From assembly GCF_021029445.1 (NCBI RefSeq), contig NZ_CP072610.1, forward strand, positions 1,054,001 through 1,118,000: a stretch of 64,000 nucleotides of DNA, in the 5' to 3' direction. The position numbers and the translations under genes are program-made. Origin of the DNA: Pseudomonas wenzhouensis (GTDB taxonomy: Bacteria > Pseudomonadota > Gammaproteobacteria > Pseudomonadales > Pseudomonadaceae). The notes beneath the pieces were generated by a model, which worked only from the letters and a program-made list of their open reading frames with translations, searched no databases and was not told the DNA's origin. Below are positions 37,110 through 47,328 of the stretch, one piece after another (the first letter of the stretch is position 1; every line of letters begins with the position of its first letter).

Positions 37110-38036
37110 TCAGCGATGGATGATGCCCTTGGCGTCCAGACTGATGCGCGTGCCGGAACGGCCCTGGACGATGGCTTCGATGTTTTCCAGCGAGCCGATC
37201 ACTGCACTGTTGCCGGTATTACGCGCGAACTCGCAGGCAGCCTGTACCTTAGGTCCCATGGAACCTGCGGCGAAGCCGAGTTTCTCGATTTCATCGGGAT
37301 GGGCTTCGGCGATGGATCGCTGCGTGGGTTTGCCCCAGTCGACATAGGCGGCGTCGACATCGGTGGCGATCACCAGCAGGTCGGCGTTGAGCTGTTCGGC
37401 CAGCAGTGCCGAGCACAGATCCTTGTCGATTACTGCCTCGACGCCGCGTAGCTGGTTGCCGTCGTACATTGTGGGAATGCCGCCGCCACCGGCGCAGATC
37501 ACCACGCTGCCTTTTTCCAGCAGCCATTTGATCGGGCGGATCTCGAAGATGCGTTGCGGACGTGGGCTGGCCACTACGCGGCGGAACTTGTCGCCGTCCG
37601 GGGCGATAGTCCAGCCTTTCTCGGCGGCCAGGCGTTCGGCTTCTTCCTTGCCGTAGACCGGGCCGATGGGTTTGGTTGGGTTCTTGAACGCCGGGTCGGC
37701 GCTATCCACTTCCACCTGGGTGAGCAGGGTGGCGAAGGGCACTTCGAAGGGCAGCAGGTTGCCCAGCTCCTGTTCGATCATGTAACCGATCATGCCTTCT
37801 GTCTCGGCGCCGAGCACGTCCAGCGGGTAGGGGTTGGCGGCGTCATAGGCGTTACCCTGCAGGGCCAGCAGGCCGACCTGCGGGCCGTTGCCGTGGGCGA
37901 TCACCAGCTCGTTATCGGGTGCCACCTTGGCGATCTGCTCGCAGGCGATACGTACGTTCTCACGTTGGTTTTCTGCGGTCATGGCTTCGCCGCGACGAAG
38001 CAGGGCGTTGCCGCCCAGGGCGATGACGAGTCGCAT
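37110..38036 (-). CDS. arcC: Carbamate kinase
   Basis: ArcC uses carbamoyl phosphate to make ATP, the energy-yielding step of the arginine deiminase pathway. The 308-residue protein starts [16 protein letters not shown] and contains [15 protein letters not shown] and the [12 protein letters not shown] loop. The length is normal. It is preceded by a 182-nt arcB-arcC spacer rich in inverted repeats. Confidence 0.96.
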   Translation of the reverse strand: MRLVIALGGNALLRRGEAMTAENQRENVRIACEQIAKVAPDNELVIAHGNGPQVGLLALQGNAYDAANPYPLDVLGAETEGMIGYMIEQELGNLLPFEVPFATLLTQVEVDSADPAFKNPTKPIGPVYGKEEAERLAAEKGWTIAPDGDKFRRVVASPRPQRIFEIRPIKWLLEKGSVVICAGGGGIPTMYDGNQLRGVEAVIDKDLCSALLAEQLNADLLVIATDVDAAYVDWGKPTQRSIAEAHPDEIEKLGFAAGSMGPKVQAACEFARNTGNSAVIGSLENIEAIVQGRSGTRISLDAKGIIHR

Positions 38037-38058
38037 GCTGTTCTCCTTGTTCGTGTTC

Positions 38059-38118
38059 GTAGTCCAGATGCAATCCGGGGTAGTGGAACAGGTCGTTCCC
38101 GGATTTCATCCGGGCTAC
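38059..38118. repeat. GTAGCCCGG-type inverted repeat pair in the arc operon
   Basis: GTAGTCCAGATGCAATCCGG faces CCGGATTTCATCCGGGCTAC in the arcB-arcC spacer. A further single arm lies at 38192-38212. Confidence 0.82.
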
Positions 38119-38152
38119 ATGGCTGTGTTGCCGGTCAGACCCTCTCCCCCGG

Positions 38153-38178
38153 CCCCTCTCCCATAAATGGGAGAGGGG
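38153..38178. repeat. 12-bp perfect hairpin in the arcB-arcC spacer
   Basis: CCCCTCTCCCAT pairs perfectly with ATGGGAGAGGGG around a 2-nt loop. A similar CCCCTCTC/GAGAGGGG hairpin lies between arcA and arcB (about 39280-39302). Such stems could stabilise upstream segments of the arc mRNA. Confidence 0.75.
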
Positions 38179-38218
38179 AGACAAGCTCATCCCCGGATTG
38201 CATCCGGGCTACGTCGAC

Positions 38219-39229
38219 CTAAATATCAGCCAGGGTCGCCACCAGAATCGCCTTGATGGTGTGCATGCGGTTCTCCGCTTGCTCGAAGGCGATGTTCCAG
38301 GGCGACTCGAAGACGTCCTCGGTGACTTCGATGCCGTTGGCCAGGTGCGGGTACTTCTCCGCGATCTGCTTGCCAACCTTGGTCTCGCTGTTGTGGAAGG
38401 CGGGCAGGCAGTGCATGAATTTCACCCGCGGATTACCGGCGGCCTTCATGATCTCGGCGTTGACCTGATAGGGCAGCAGTTCCTGGATGCGCTCGCCCCA
38501 GGCCTCGACCGGCTCACCCATGGAAACCCAGACGTCGGTGTGAACGAAATCCACGCCCTTGACCGCTGCCTTCGGGTCTTCGGTGAGCAGGATGCGTGCG
38601 CCGCTTTCTTCGGCGAATTTCTTACAGGCGGCGACGTGCTCGTCGCTCGGCCACAGTGCCTTGGGCGCGGCGATGCGCACGTCCATGCCGAGCTTGGCGC
38701 CGATCAGCAGCAGCGAGTTGCCCATGTTGTTGCGCGCATCACCCAGGTAGGCGTAGGCGATGTCGTGCAGCGGCTTGTCGCTGTGCTCGCGCATGGTCAG
38801 CACATCGGCGAGCATCTGCGTCGGGTGGTACTCATCGGTCAGGCCGTTGAACACCGGCACGCCGGCATACTTGGCCAGCTCCTCGACGATCTCCTGCTTG
38901 AAGCCGCGGTACTCGATGGCGTCATACATGCGCCCGAGTACGCGGGCAGTGTCCTTCATGGTTTCCTTGTGGCCGATCTGCGAGGAGTTGGGGTCGATGT
39001 AGGTAACGTTGGCCCCCTGGTCGTAGGCTGCCACTTCGAAGGCGCAGCGGGTGCGGGTCGAAGTCTTCTCGAAGATCAGCGCGATGTTCTTGCGGGTCAG
39101 GTGCTGCTGCTCGGTGCCGGTGTACTTGGCGCGTTTGAGGTCGCGTGACAGGTCGAGCAGGTAGCGCAGCTCGCGGGTGCTATGGTGCATCAGGCTGAGC
39201 AGGTGGCGGTTGTGCATGTTGAACGCCAT
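38219..39229 (-). CDS. arcB: Catabolic ornithine carbamoyltransferase
   Basis: ArcB phosphorolyses citrulline to ornithine and carbamoyl phosphate. The 336-residue protein has the carbamoyl-phosphate-binding STRTR in [13 protein letters not shown] and the ornithine-site MHCLPAFHN. The length equals that of P. aeruginosa ArcB, and its place in arcDABC marks it as the catabolic isoform. Confidence 0.96.
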   Translation of the reverse strand: MAFNMHNRHLLSLMHHSTRELRYLLDLSRDLKRAKYTGTEQQHLTRKNIALIFEKTSTRTRCAFEVAAYDQGANVTYIDPNSSQIGHKETMKDTARVLGRMYDAIEYRGFKQEIVEELAKYAGVPVFNGLTDEYHPTQMLADVLTMREHSDKPLHDIAYAYLGDARNNMGNSLLLIGAKLGMDVRIAAPKALWPSDEHVAACKKFAEESGARILLTEDPKAAVKGVDFVHTDVWVSMGEPVEAWGERIQELLPYQVNAEIMKAAGNPRVKFMHCLPAFHNSETKVGKQIAEKYPHLANGIEVTEDVFESPWNIAFEQAENRMHTIKAILVATLADI

Positions 39230-39314
39230 GGTTCTTTCTCCGTTGAGAATGCTGTGCGAGGGACGCCCCTCACCCCCGGCCCCTCTCTCGGGGGGAGAGG
39301 GGTGGGCTGGGTGA

Positions 39315-40565
39315 TCAGTAATCGATGGGGTCGCGGATGATCGGACAGGTCATGCAGTGGCCGCCGCCACGGCCGCGTCCCAGTTCGCTGGCGCTGATGG
39401 TGATGACCTCGACGCCGGCCTTGCGCAGCAGGGTGTTGGTGTAGGTGTTGCGGTCGTAGCCGATGACCACGCCGGGTTCCAGGCAGACCACGTTGTTGCC
39501 GTCGTCCCACTGCTCGCGTTCGGCCTCGTAGGCGTCGCCACCGGTTTCCACTACACGCAGTTTTTTCAGGTTGAGGGATTCGGCAACCACATCGACGAAG
39601 GGTTTGTCCTCGCGGCGTACGTCGATGCCGCCTGGGCGGCTCTCGTCCGGACGCAGAATGAAGGGCACGATGCTGTTGGCCACTTCCGGGAAGATGGTCA
39701 CCAGGTCGCGGTCGCAGAAACTGAACACGGTGTCCAGATGCATGGCCGCGCGTGAGCGGCCAAGGCCGGCGACAATGACCTTGTCTGCCGCGCCCTTGGC
39801 AAACAGTGCGCGCGCTACCTGGCCGATGGCCTGGTGCGAGCTGCGTTCGCCCATGCCAATCAACACGGTGCCATTGCCGATGGGCATCACGTCACCGCCT
39901 TCCAGAGTGGCCGAGCCGTGCTCTTGGTCCGGGTCGCCGTACCAGATCTCGAAGGGCTCATTGGCGAAGTCCGGGTGGAACTTGTAAATGGCGCTGGCGA
40001 GCAGGGTTTCCTGGCGGCGCGCCGGCCAGTACATGGGATTCAAGGTGACGCCGCCATAGATCCAGCAGGTGGTGTCCCGGGTGAACTGGGTGTTGGGCAG
40101 CGGCGGGAAGATGAAGCTGGCTTCGCCGAGGTAGGCGTTGAACATCTTCGCTGCCTCGGAATCCTTGTGCTTGACCAGATCGGCGCCGGATACGCCACCG
40201 ATGAGGAACTCGGCGATCTTGCGTGGCTCCAGTCCTTCGATAAAGGAACGCACTTCGTTCTGCAGGCCGAGGCCGACGCTGTTGGGGGTGATCTTGCGGT
40301 CGAGAATCCACTTCAGCGCGTTGGGGTCGCTGACGGTCTCTTCCAGCAGGTTGTGCATCTCCACCACTTCGACGCCGCGTTCGCGCATCTTGGTCATGAA
40401 GTCGAAGTGGTCGCGCTTGGCCTGCGACACCCAGAGCACATCATCGAACAGCAGTTCGTCGCAGTTGGCGGGGGTCAGGCGCAGGTGGGCGAGGCCTGGC
40501 GAACAGACCATCACCTTGTGCAGTTTGCCGGCTTCGGAATGAACGCCGAGGGGCTTCTTGGACAT
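39315..40565 (-). CDS. arcA: Arginine deiminase
   Basis: ArcA hydrolyses arginine to citrulline and ammonia. The 416-residue protein has the substrate-binding [23 protein letters not shown] with the catalytic histidine, and the nucleophile Cys404 in GGGHCMTCP near the C-terminus. It lies 15 nt after arcD. Confidence 0.97.
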   Translation of the reverse strand: MSKKPLGVHSEAGKLHKVMVCSPGLAHLRLTPANCDELLFDDVLWVSQAKRDHFDFMTKMRERGVEVVEMHNLLEETVSDPNALKWILDRKITPNSVGLGLQNEVRSFIEGLEPRKIAEFLIGGVSGADLVKHKDSEAAKMFNAYLGEASFIFPPLPNTQFTRDTTCWIYGGVTLNPMYWPARRQETLLASAIYKFHPDFANEPFEIWYGDPDQEHGSATLEGGDVMPIGNGTVLIGMGERSSHQAIGQVARALFAKGAADKVIVAGLGRSRAAMHLDTVFSFCDRDLVTIFPEVANSIVPFILRPDESRPGGIDVRREDKPFVDVVAESLNLKKLRVVETGGDAYEAEREQWDDGNNVVCLEPGVVIGYDRNTYTNTLLRKAGVEVITISASELGRGRGGGHCMTCPIIRDPIDY

Positions 40566-40580
40566 GTCGAACTCCTTCTC

Positions 40581-42008
40581 TTACAGACTCAGGAAGCCGT
40601 CATACAGCCCGTAGGCGGCAATGGCGGCACCGATCAGCACGGCGACGAAAATCAGTTTTTCCAGGCCGGTGAAAATGGGCTGCCCCAGTTCGCGCTTGGC
40701 CTTGGCGAAAAGGATTGCGCCAGGGGCATAGAGCAGCGCCGAGAGCAGCAGGTATTGCACGCCGGCGGCATACACCAGCCACAGCGCATACAGGGTGGAG
40801 ATGCCTGCGATCAGCAGATCCTTGTTGCGCTCGCCGGCGGCGTTCTCGTAGGTCTCGCCGCGCACGGCCAGCAATACCGCGTAGGCGCTCGACCAGAAGT
40901 ACGGCACCAGGATCATCGAGGTGGCCAGGTACAGCAGGCTGAGGTAGGTGGAGGCGTTGAACAGGGTGATGATCAGAAACAGCTGGATCAGCCCGTTGGA
41001 CAGCCACAGCGCATTGGCCGGAACGTGGTTGGCGTTCTCCTTGCGCAGGAACGCCGGCATGGTGTGATCGCGCGCACTGGCGAAGAGAATCTCGGCGCAC
41101 AGCAGCGTCCACGACAGCAGGGCCCCGGCCAGCGAGACGATCAGGCCGATGGAAATCAGCTTGGCGCCCCAGGGGCCGACCACCTGCTCCAGCACGGCAG
41201 CCATGGACGGATTTTTCAGCCCGGCCAGTTCGGCCTGGGCCAGAATGCCCTGGCTGAGCACGTTGACCAGCACCAGCAGCAGGAGTACGCCGACGAAGCC
41301 AAGTACCGTGGCCTTGCCCACGTCGCTGCGTTTCTCGGCGCGGGCCGAGAAGATGCTTGCACCCTCGATACCGATGAACACCCAGACGGTGACCAGCATC
41401 ATGTTGCGTACCTGATCCATCACGCTACCTAACTCGCTGTTGCCGTGGCCCCAGAAGTCAGCGGTGTAGACGTCCAGCTTGAAGGCGATGGCGGCGATGA
41501 CGATGAACAGCGCCAGCGGCAGCATCTTGGCGATGGTGGTCACGGTGTTGATGAAGGCCGCTTCCCTGATGCCGCGCAGCACCAGAACGTGCAGCAGCCA
41601 GAGCAGCAGCGAGGCGCCGAGCACAGCAGGCAGGGTGTTGCCTTCACCGAATACCGGGAAGAAGTAACCCAGGGTGGAGAACAGCAGCACCATGTAGCTG
41701 ACGTTGCCGATCCAGGCACTGATCCAGTAGCCCCAGGCCGAGGAGAAGCCCATGTAGTCGCCGAAACCGGCCTTGGCGTAGGCGTATACGCCGCCGTCGA
41801 GTTCGGGTTTGCGGTTGGCCAGGGTCTGGAACACGAAGGCCAGGGTCAGCATGCCCACGCCGGTGATCAGCCAGCCGATCAGTGTGGCACCCGCGCTGGC
41901 GCTGGCCGCGATGTTCTGCGGAAGGGAGAAGATACCGCCGCCGACCATGGAGCCGACGACCAGCGCGATCAGCGCGCCAAGGCGGAGTTTTTGCGTCGAA
42001 TCAGACAT
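40581..42008 (-). CDS. arcD: Arginine/ornithine antiporter
   Basis: This 475-residue APC-family protein with about 12-13 membrane spans exchanges external arginine for internal ornithine. Its N-terminus KLRLGALIALVVGSMVGGGI is typical of ArcD. I chose the ATG at 42008 (MSDSTQKLRLG) over one ten codons upstream because the family starts there and GGAGGTAATTGAG precedes it. It is the first gene of arcDABC and its promoter carries an Anr-like box. Confidence 0.94.
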   Translation of the reverse strand: MSDSTQKLRLGALIALVVGSMVGGGIFSLPQNIAASASAGATLIGWLITGVGMLTLAFVFQTLANRKPELDGGVYAYAKAGFGDYMGFSSAWGYWISAWIGNVSYMVLLFSTLGYFFPVFGEGNTLPAVLGASLLLWLLHVLVLRGIREAAFINTVTTIAKMLPLALFIVIAAIAFKLDVYTADFWGHGNSELGSVMDQVRNMMLVTVWVFIGIEGASIFSARAEKRSDVGKATVLGFVGVLLLLVLVNVLSQGILAQAELAGLKNPSMAAVLEQVVGPWGAKLISIGLIVSLAGALLSWTLLCAEILFASARDHTMPAFLRKENANHVPANALWLSNGLIQLFLIITLFNASTYLSLLYLATSMILVPYFWSSAYAVLLAVRGETYENAAGERNKDLLIAGISTLYALWLVYAAGVQYLLLSALLYAPGAILFAKAKRELGQPIFTGLEKLIFVAVLIGAAIAAYGLYDGFLSL

Positions 42009-42070
42009 CTCAATTACCTCCGTGTCACAAGGGGACATAGGTATTGAGCGCGTTTGGCGAGCAGACCATC

Positions 42071-42084
42071 CTGACTTGAATCAA
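42071..42084 (-). promoter_or_regulatory. Anr box upstream of arcD
   Basis: On the minus strand TTGAT-TCAA-GTCAG matches the Anr/Fnr consensus TTGA(T/C)-N4-(A/G)TCAA at nine of ten positions. It is centred about 69 nt before the arcD ATG. Anr activation of arcDABC under low oxygen is well established in P. aeruginosa. Confidence 0.7.
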
Positions 42085-42370
42085 TGCTCAGGATTCGTCA
42101 ACGCACATCCGTGTAGTAAGCGTTGTCGAGCACCTGAGGTGGATCAGGACTGCAGCTCTGGCTGGCGTAGTGGAACGTCAGTACGGACACCATAGCCCTG
42201 ATTTTCCGGGACGCAATGGTGGCTTTTTGCGATGGGGAGGGAACGAACGGGGCGTTTGGCCCCGCTCGAAGCGCCGGCCGGGTAGGCTGGCGCAGACCCG
42301 AAGGTCAGGAGGAGAGAACACGGCGCCGGGCGGGTAGCCCCTGCAGGCAGTTGCATCGTGTGGGTGCAGC

Positions 42371-42407
42371 ATGGCGTGGAAAGCTTTCAGCCAGCTTTCC
42401 ACGCCAT
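42371..42407 (-). terminator. 14-bp perfect stem-loop after putA
   Basis: ATGGCGTGGAAAGC and GCTTTCCACGCCAT are perfect complements around a 9-nt loop, beginning 13 nt beyond the putA stop. There is no T run, so it may be a 3-prime stabiliser. The rest of 42085-42370 (the arcD-putA gap) holds nothing I recognise. Confidence 0.65.
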
Positions 42408-42419
42408 TACCGGCTGCGA

Positions 42420-45400
42420 TCAGCCGATGGTCATCAGACTGGCGTTACCACCAGCGGCGGCGGTGTTGACGCTCAGGGCGTGCTCTACCAGCAGACGTTC
42501 CAGGGCGATGTCGGTCTCGCCCTTGTTCAGGCCGTGCACACCGACGATGGCGCCCTTGCGCTGCGCCGCCTGCTCGCTGACTGCGCGCAACTGGTCGGAG
42601 TCGCCGTGATGCAGGATGGCGTCCAGCTCCACGTCGACGCTGTTCCAGTCGGCCACCAGCTGGATGTGCTTCTGCACCTCCTTCGGCAGTTCGGCATGCA
42701 GCGCGCGCTGGCTTTCCAGCCAGATCGCCCGGCTGCCGACGGCCAGGGTGGCGGCCAATTGGGCCAGCAGGTCGCTGCGCTCGTCGGCCAGGTTCAGCAC
42801 GTGTTCGCGCGGCAGCAGGGTGTAGCTGTTGCGCTCGCCGGTCGGGCCGCTCAGCGTGTGGCTGCTGTAGCTTTGCGACAGGCTGCGGTACTGCTCGAAC
42901 AGCGCGGCGATGGCCGGCTCCTGCTTGCCTGCCCAGTCGGCAAAGGCGGTGCGCACTTTGTCCAGCTCGGTCGGTGCTGGCAGCGCCTGCACCTCGGCCT
43001 GTTGCAGGTACTGGGCGACAGCCTCCTGCGGGCGAGTCGAGAGCAGGCGATAGAGGTACAGCGGGCCACCGGCTTTCGGGCCGGTGCCGGACAGGCCTTC
43101 ACCACCGAAGGGCTGCACGCCGACCACGGCGCCGACCATGTTGCGGTTGACGTACAGGTTGCCGACCTTGGCCGTGCTCACCACCTGGGCGATGGTCTCG
43201 TCGATGCGGGTGTGCACGCCGAGGGTCAGGCCGTAGCCGCTGTCGTTGATCTGCTGCAGCAGCTTGCCCAGATCGGCACGGGCGTAGCGCACCACGTGCA
43301 GCACCGGGCCGAAGATCTCGCGCTTCATCTCGTCGAAGCTGTCCAGCTCGATCAGGGTCGGCACGACGAAGGTGCCGCGCTTGATCTCCTCGCCGTTGAC
43401 GCGCGCCAGTTGGGTTACCTTGCGGCCTTTTTCGCGCAGCTTGGCGATGTGGGTTTCGATGCCGGCCTTGGCCTCGGCGTCGATCACCGGGCCGATGTCG
43501 GTGTTCAGGCGCTCCGGGTTGCCGAGGCTGTATTCGGCCATGGCGCCCTTGAGCATGGTCAGCACGCGATCGGCCACGTCGTCCTGCACGCACAGCACGC
43601 GCAGGGCCGAGCAGCGCTGGCCGGCGCTGTCGAAGGCGGAGGCGACCACGTCCATCACCACCTGCTCGGTCAGCGCCGAGGAGTCGACGATCATGGCGTT
43701 GAGACCACCGGTCTCGGCGATCAGCGGGATGGTGCGGCCCTGCGCATCCAGGCGACCGGCGATGTTGCGCTGGAGGATGCCGGCGACTTCGGTGGAGCCG
43801 GTGAACATCACGCCACGCACGCGCTCGTCACCCACCAGGCGCGCACCGACGGTTTCGCCACGACCCGGCAGCAGCTGCACGGCGCCGGCCGGCACGCCGG
43901 CTTCGCGCAGGATGCGCACGGCCTGGGCAGCGATCAGCGGGGTCTGTTCGGCCGGTTTGGCCAGCACGGTGTTGCCGGCGGCCAGCGCGGCGCAGACCTG
44001 GCCGGTAAAGATCGCCAGGGGGAAGTTCCACGGGCTGATGCACACCACCGGGCCCAGCGGGCGGTGGCTGTCGTTGCCGAAGCTGCGCGCCTGGATCGCG
44101 TAATAACGCAGGAAGTCCACCGCCTCGCGCACTTCGGCGATGGCGTTGGCGAAGGTCTTGCCGGACTCGCGCACCAGCAGGCCCATCAGTTGCTGCAGCT
44201 CGGCTTCCATTAGGTCGGCGGCGCGTTCCAGTACGGCGGCACGCTCTGCCGGCTGGGTGGACTGCCAGATTGGCCCGCTGGAAATGGCGCAGAGCAGGGC
44301 GCTATCGACGTCCTGAATGCTGGCTTCGCGCACATGGCCGACCAGATCACGATGATCGGCCGGGTTGCGCACTGGCTCCGGCTCGCCCGGATTGACGCCA
44401 TCACAACCGAGCATCGGCTCGGCGACATAGCTGTGGTTGGCGGTCGACAGCAGCGCCGAGGACAGCGAGCCAAGGCGGTGTTCGTTGGCCAGGTCGAGGC
44501 CGGCGGAGTTGACCCGCGCCTTGCCGTACAGATCACGCGGCAGCGGGATGCGCGGGTGCGGCAGACCAATCGTGCCTTCCTGCGCGGCCATCTGCTCGAC
44601 CTGCAGCACCGGGTCGAGCACCAGGTCTTTCAGCGAGATGCTGTGGTCGGCGATGCGGTTGACGAAGCTGGTGTTGGCGCCGTTTTCCAGCAGACGGCGC
44701 ACCAGGTAGGCCAGCAGGGTTTCGTGGCTGCCCACCGGCGCGTAAATGCGGCACGGGCGGTTCAGCTTGCCGTCGGCGATCTTGCCGACCACCTGCTCGT
44801 ACAGCGGCTCGCCCATGCCGTGCAGGCACTGGAACTCGTACTGGCCCGGGTAGTAGTTCTGCCCGGCCAACTGGTAGATGGCCGACAGCGAGTGGGCGTT
44901 GTGGGTGGCGAACTGCGGGTAGATCGCTTCCGGCGCGGCCAGCAGCTTGCGTGCGCAGGCCAGGTAGGACACGTCGGTGTACGGCTTGCGGGTGTACACC
45001 GGATAGCCTTCCAGGCCGCCCACCTGGGCTAGCTTGATCTCGCTGTCCCAGTAGGCGCCCTTGACCAGGCGGATCATCAGGCGATGGCGGCTGCGCTTGG
45101 CCAGGTCGATGACGTAGTCGATCACGTACGGGCAGCGCTTCTGGTAGGCCTGGATGACAAAGCCGATGCCGTTCCAGCCGGCGAGGCTCGGTTCGAAGCA
45201 CAGGCGCTCGAGCAGATCCAGCGATAGCTCCAGGCGGTCGGCTTCCTCGGCGTCGATGTTGAGGCCAATGTCGTACTGCTTGGCCAGTTGGGTCAGGCCC
45301 AGCAGGGTCGGGTACAGCTCGTCCATCACGCGCTCGTACTGGGCGCGGCTGTAGCGCGGGTGCAGGGCGGACAGCTTGATCGAGATGCCCGGGCCTTCGT

Positions 45401-46355
45401 AGATGCCGCGACCATGCGAGGCCTTGCCGATGGCGTGGATGGCCTGCTCGTAGGAGGCCAGGTAGCGCTTGGCGTCTTCCTCGGTCAGCGCGGCTTCACC
45501 GAGCATGTCGTAGGAGTAGCGGAAGCCCTTGGCTTCCAGGTTGGATGCGTTGGCCAGAGCTTCGGCGATGGTCTCGCCGGTGACGAACTGCTCGCCCATC
45601 AGGCGCATGGCCATGTCCACGCCCTTGCGAATGACCGGCTCGCCGCTCTTGCCGATGATGCGGTTGAGCGCCGAGGTCATGCCGGCTTCGGTGTGGGTCG
45701 AGACCAGCTTGCCGGTGATCAGCAGACCCCAGCTCGCCGCGTTGACGAACATCGACGGGCTCTGGCCGAGGTGCTGGCTCCAGTTGCCGTTGGCGATCTT
45801 GTCGCGGATCAGCGCGTCACGGGTGGCCTTGTCGGGGATGCGCAGCAGCGCTTCGGCCAGGCACATCAGCGCCACGCCTTCCTGCGACGACAGCGAGAAC
45901 TCCTGCAGCAGGCCCTGCACCAGGCCCTGACGGCCGCTGGCGTTCTTCTGGTTGCGCAGCTTCTCGGCGATGCCCAGGGCCAGCTTCTGCGAGGCCTCGG
46001 CCTGCTCCTTGTTCAGGCGCGCCTGCTCCAGCAGCATCGGCACCACTTCGGTTTCCGGGCGGCGATAGGCGCTGGTGATGGCGGCGCGCAGCACCGATTG
46101 CGGGAGGATGCTCTCGGCGAAATCGAGGAACACCTGCAGACCCTGCTCGGTCAGCGACTCCAGCGCTTCTTCACCGGCGGCAGCGGCCAGGCCGGCATGC
46201 TCGGCGGGCGTCAGGCCACTCTCGACTTGCTCCAGGTAATTGAAAATCGCCTGCTTGATCATCCAGTGCGGCGTGCGGTCGATCTGCGCAGCGGCCTTTT
46301 TCAGGCGTTCGCGGGTGGCATCGTCGAGTTTTACGCCAAGAGTGGTAGTAGCCAT
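42420..46355 (-). CDS. putA: Trifunctional PutA: proline dehydrogenase, P5C dehydrogenase and repressor
   Basis: The 1311-residue protein oxidises proline to glutamate at the membrane and should also repress its own gene. Domains: N-terminal ribbon-helix-helix DNA-binding segment (residues 1-47; TTLGVKLDDATRERLKKAA); FAD proline dehydrogenase barrel (about 260-570; KGAYWDSEIKLAQ); P5C dehydrogenase (about 650-1110; ISPWNFPLAIFTGQ, IAETGGLNAMIVD and the catalytic cysteine in SAGQRCSALR); and a C-terminal domain. The length matches Pseudomonas PutA. The upstream region has five GTTGCA half-sites suitable for RHH binding. Confidence 0.97.
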   Translation of the reverse strand: MATTTLGVKLDDATRERLKKAAAQIDRTPHWMIKQAIFNYLEQVESGLTPAEHAGLAAAAGEEALESLTEQGLQVFLDFAESILPQSVLRAAITSAYRRPETEVVPMLLEQARLNKEQAEASQKLALGIAEKLRNQKNASGRQGLVQGLLQEFSLSSQEGVALMCLAEALLRIPDKATRDALIRDKIANGNWSQHLGQSPSMFVNAASWGLLITGKLVSTHTEAGMTSALNRIIGKSGEPVIRKGVDMAMRLMGEQFVTGETIAEALANASNLEAKGFRYSYDMLGEAALTEEDAKRYLASYEQAIHAIGKASHGRGIYEGPGISIKLSALHPRYSRAQYERVMDELYPTLLGLTQLAKQYDIGLNIDAEEADRLELSLDLLERLCFEPSLAGWNGIGFVIQAYQKRCPYVIDYVIDLAKRSRHRLMIRLVKGAYWDSEIKLAQVGGLEGYPVYTRKPYTDVSYLACARKLLAAPEAIYPQFATHNAHSLSAIYQLAGQNYYPGQYEFQCLHGMGEPLYEQVVGKIADGKLNRPCRIYAPVGSHETLLAYLVRRLLENGANTSFVNRIADHSISLKDLVLDPVLQVEQMAAQEGTIGLPHPRIPLPRDLYGKARVNSAGLDLANEHRLGSLSSALLSTANHSYVAEPMLGCDGVNPGEPEPVRNPADHRDLVGHVREASIQDVDSALLCAISSGPIWQSTQPAERAAVLERAADLMEAELQQLMGLLVRESGKTFANAIAEVREAVDFLRYYAIQARSFGNDSHRPLGPVVCISPWNFPLAIFTGQVCAALAAGNTVLAKPAEQTPLIAAQAVRILREAGVPAGAVQLLPGRGETVGARLVGDERVRGVMFTGSTEVAGILQRNIAGRLDAQGRTIPLIAETGGLNAMIVDSSALTEQVVMDVVASAFDSAGQRCSALRVLCVQDDVADRVLTMLKGAMAEYSLGNPERLNTDIGPVIDAEAKAGIETHIAKLREKGRKVTQLARVNGEEIKRGTFVVPTLIELDSFDEMKREIFGPVLHVVRYARADLGKLLQQINDSGYGLTLGVHTRIDETIAQVVSTAKVGNLYVNRNMVGAVVGVQPFGGEGLSGTGPKAGGPLYLYRLLSTRPQEAVAQYLQQAEVQALPAPTELDKVRTAFADWAGKQEPAIAALFEQYRSLSQSYSSHTLSGPTGERNSYTLLPREHVLNLADERSDLLAQLAATLAVGSRAIWLESQRALHAELPKEVQKHIQLVADWNSVDVELDAILHHGDSDQLRAVSEQAAQRKGAIVGVHGLNKGETDIALERLLVEHALSVNTAAAGGNASLMTIG

Positions 46356-46454
46356 GGAGGGTGTCCTACTTGTTGGTTATGCACGCCAGGAACAGAGCGG
46401 AGCGGTTCTTGGGCTTGCCTGCTACGGCTCGAAGGGTGCCGCCATGATGTGGCG

Positions 46455-46592
46455 TGCAACCCAAAGTTGCAGGAGAGTAAACCTGAGAATATCTCCGGTG
46501 CAACTAGGTGCAACCAATAATTTCCATGGCCCGACGGACGTTGCCTGCTGCAGCTCAGGCGCCATCCATGGCGGTGGCGTCAGGGGTGCAAC
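46455..46592. promoter_or_regulatory. Cluster of five GTTGCA PutA-operator half-sites
   Basis: TGCAAC/GTTGCA occurs at 46455-46460, 46466-46471, 46499-46504, 46509-46514 and 46587-46592. The first two form a perfect palindrome with a 5-nt spacer; the third and fourth are direct repeats exactly 10 bp apart. GTTGCA is the core bound by the PutA RHH domain in enterics. Confidence 0.75.
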
Positions 46593-46616
46593 CCGGGCTC
46601 TGTCGGCGGGTGACCT

Positions 46617-47219
46617 CTACAAGGCGCCGACGATCAGTTGCGCCGCCACGGCGAACATCATCAGCGCAACGCCCAGGTCGATCAGGCGCCAGGTCAGGGG
46701 TTTGGCCAGCCAGGGCGCGAGCCAGGCCGCGCCGAGTGCCAGCGTGCTGAACCAGAGAAAGGAGGCGCTGGCGGCACCGGCGGCATAGGCGCCGGGCTCA
46801 GGCTGCTGGGCGCCGAGTGAGCCGATCAGCACCACCGTATCCAGATAGACGTGCGGGTTGAGCAGGGTCACGGCCAGCGCGGCGAGCAGCACCGCGCGCA
46901 ATGAGCGTGGCGCGCTGTCTGCCGCATGCAGGGCTTGCGGGCGTGCTGCACGCAGCAGTGCCTGGCTGCCATACCAGAGCAGAAACGCAGCGCCACCCCA
47001 GCGGGCGATGGCCAGCAAGGCCGGGCTTTGCGCCAGCAGGCTGGCCAGGCCGAATACGCCGGCTGCCACCAGCAGTGCATCGCAGACGATACACAGGGCG
47101 GCCACCGGCAGGTGATGTTCGCGGCGCAGGCTTTGCGCGAGAACGAACGCATTCTGCGCACCGATGGCCATGATCAGGCCGATGGCCACCAGCAGGCCGT
47201 TGCTGTAACTCTGCCACAT
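46617..47219 (-). CDS. argO: LysE/ArgO-family amino-acid exporter
   Basis: This 200-residue membrane protein has six hydrophobic segments and the LysE signature GLIMAIGAQNAFVLAQSLRR, with LLNPHVYLDTVVLIGS later. ArgO exports arginine (and canavanine) out of the cell. The adjacent divergent ArgP-like regulator supports the assignment. It lies upstream of putA but is separated from it by the operator region. Confidence 0.9.
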   Translation of the reverse strand: MWQSYSNGLLVAIGLIMAIGAQNAFVLAQSLRREHHLPVAALCIVCDALLVAAGVFGLASLLAQSPALLAIARWGGAAFLLWYGSQALLRAARPQALHAADSAPRSLRAVLLAALAVTLLNPHVYLDTVVLIGSLGAQQPEPGAYAAGAASASFLWFSTLALGAAWLAPWLAKPLTWRLIDLGVALMMFAVAAQLIVGAL

Positions 47220-47328
47220 CCGTCGTATTCCTTGGGTTTGGCGCCGTTGGCGCTGAGTGCTGGCGAGTCTGCCTCGGCTGGATGTATAAGAGAAACCAAT
47301 ATTGCTGATCGCTCATTAGGAAAATCGA

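Noticed and set aside
42216..44213. 665-codon plus-strand open frame
   Set aside because: Antisense to the P5C-dehydrogenase part of putA.
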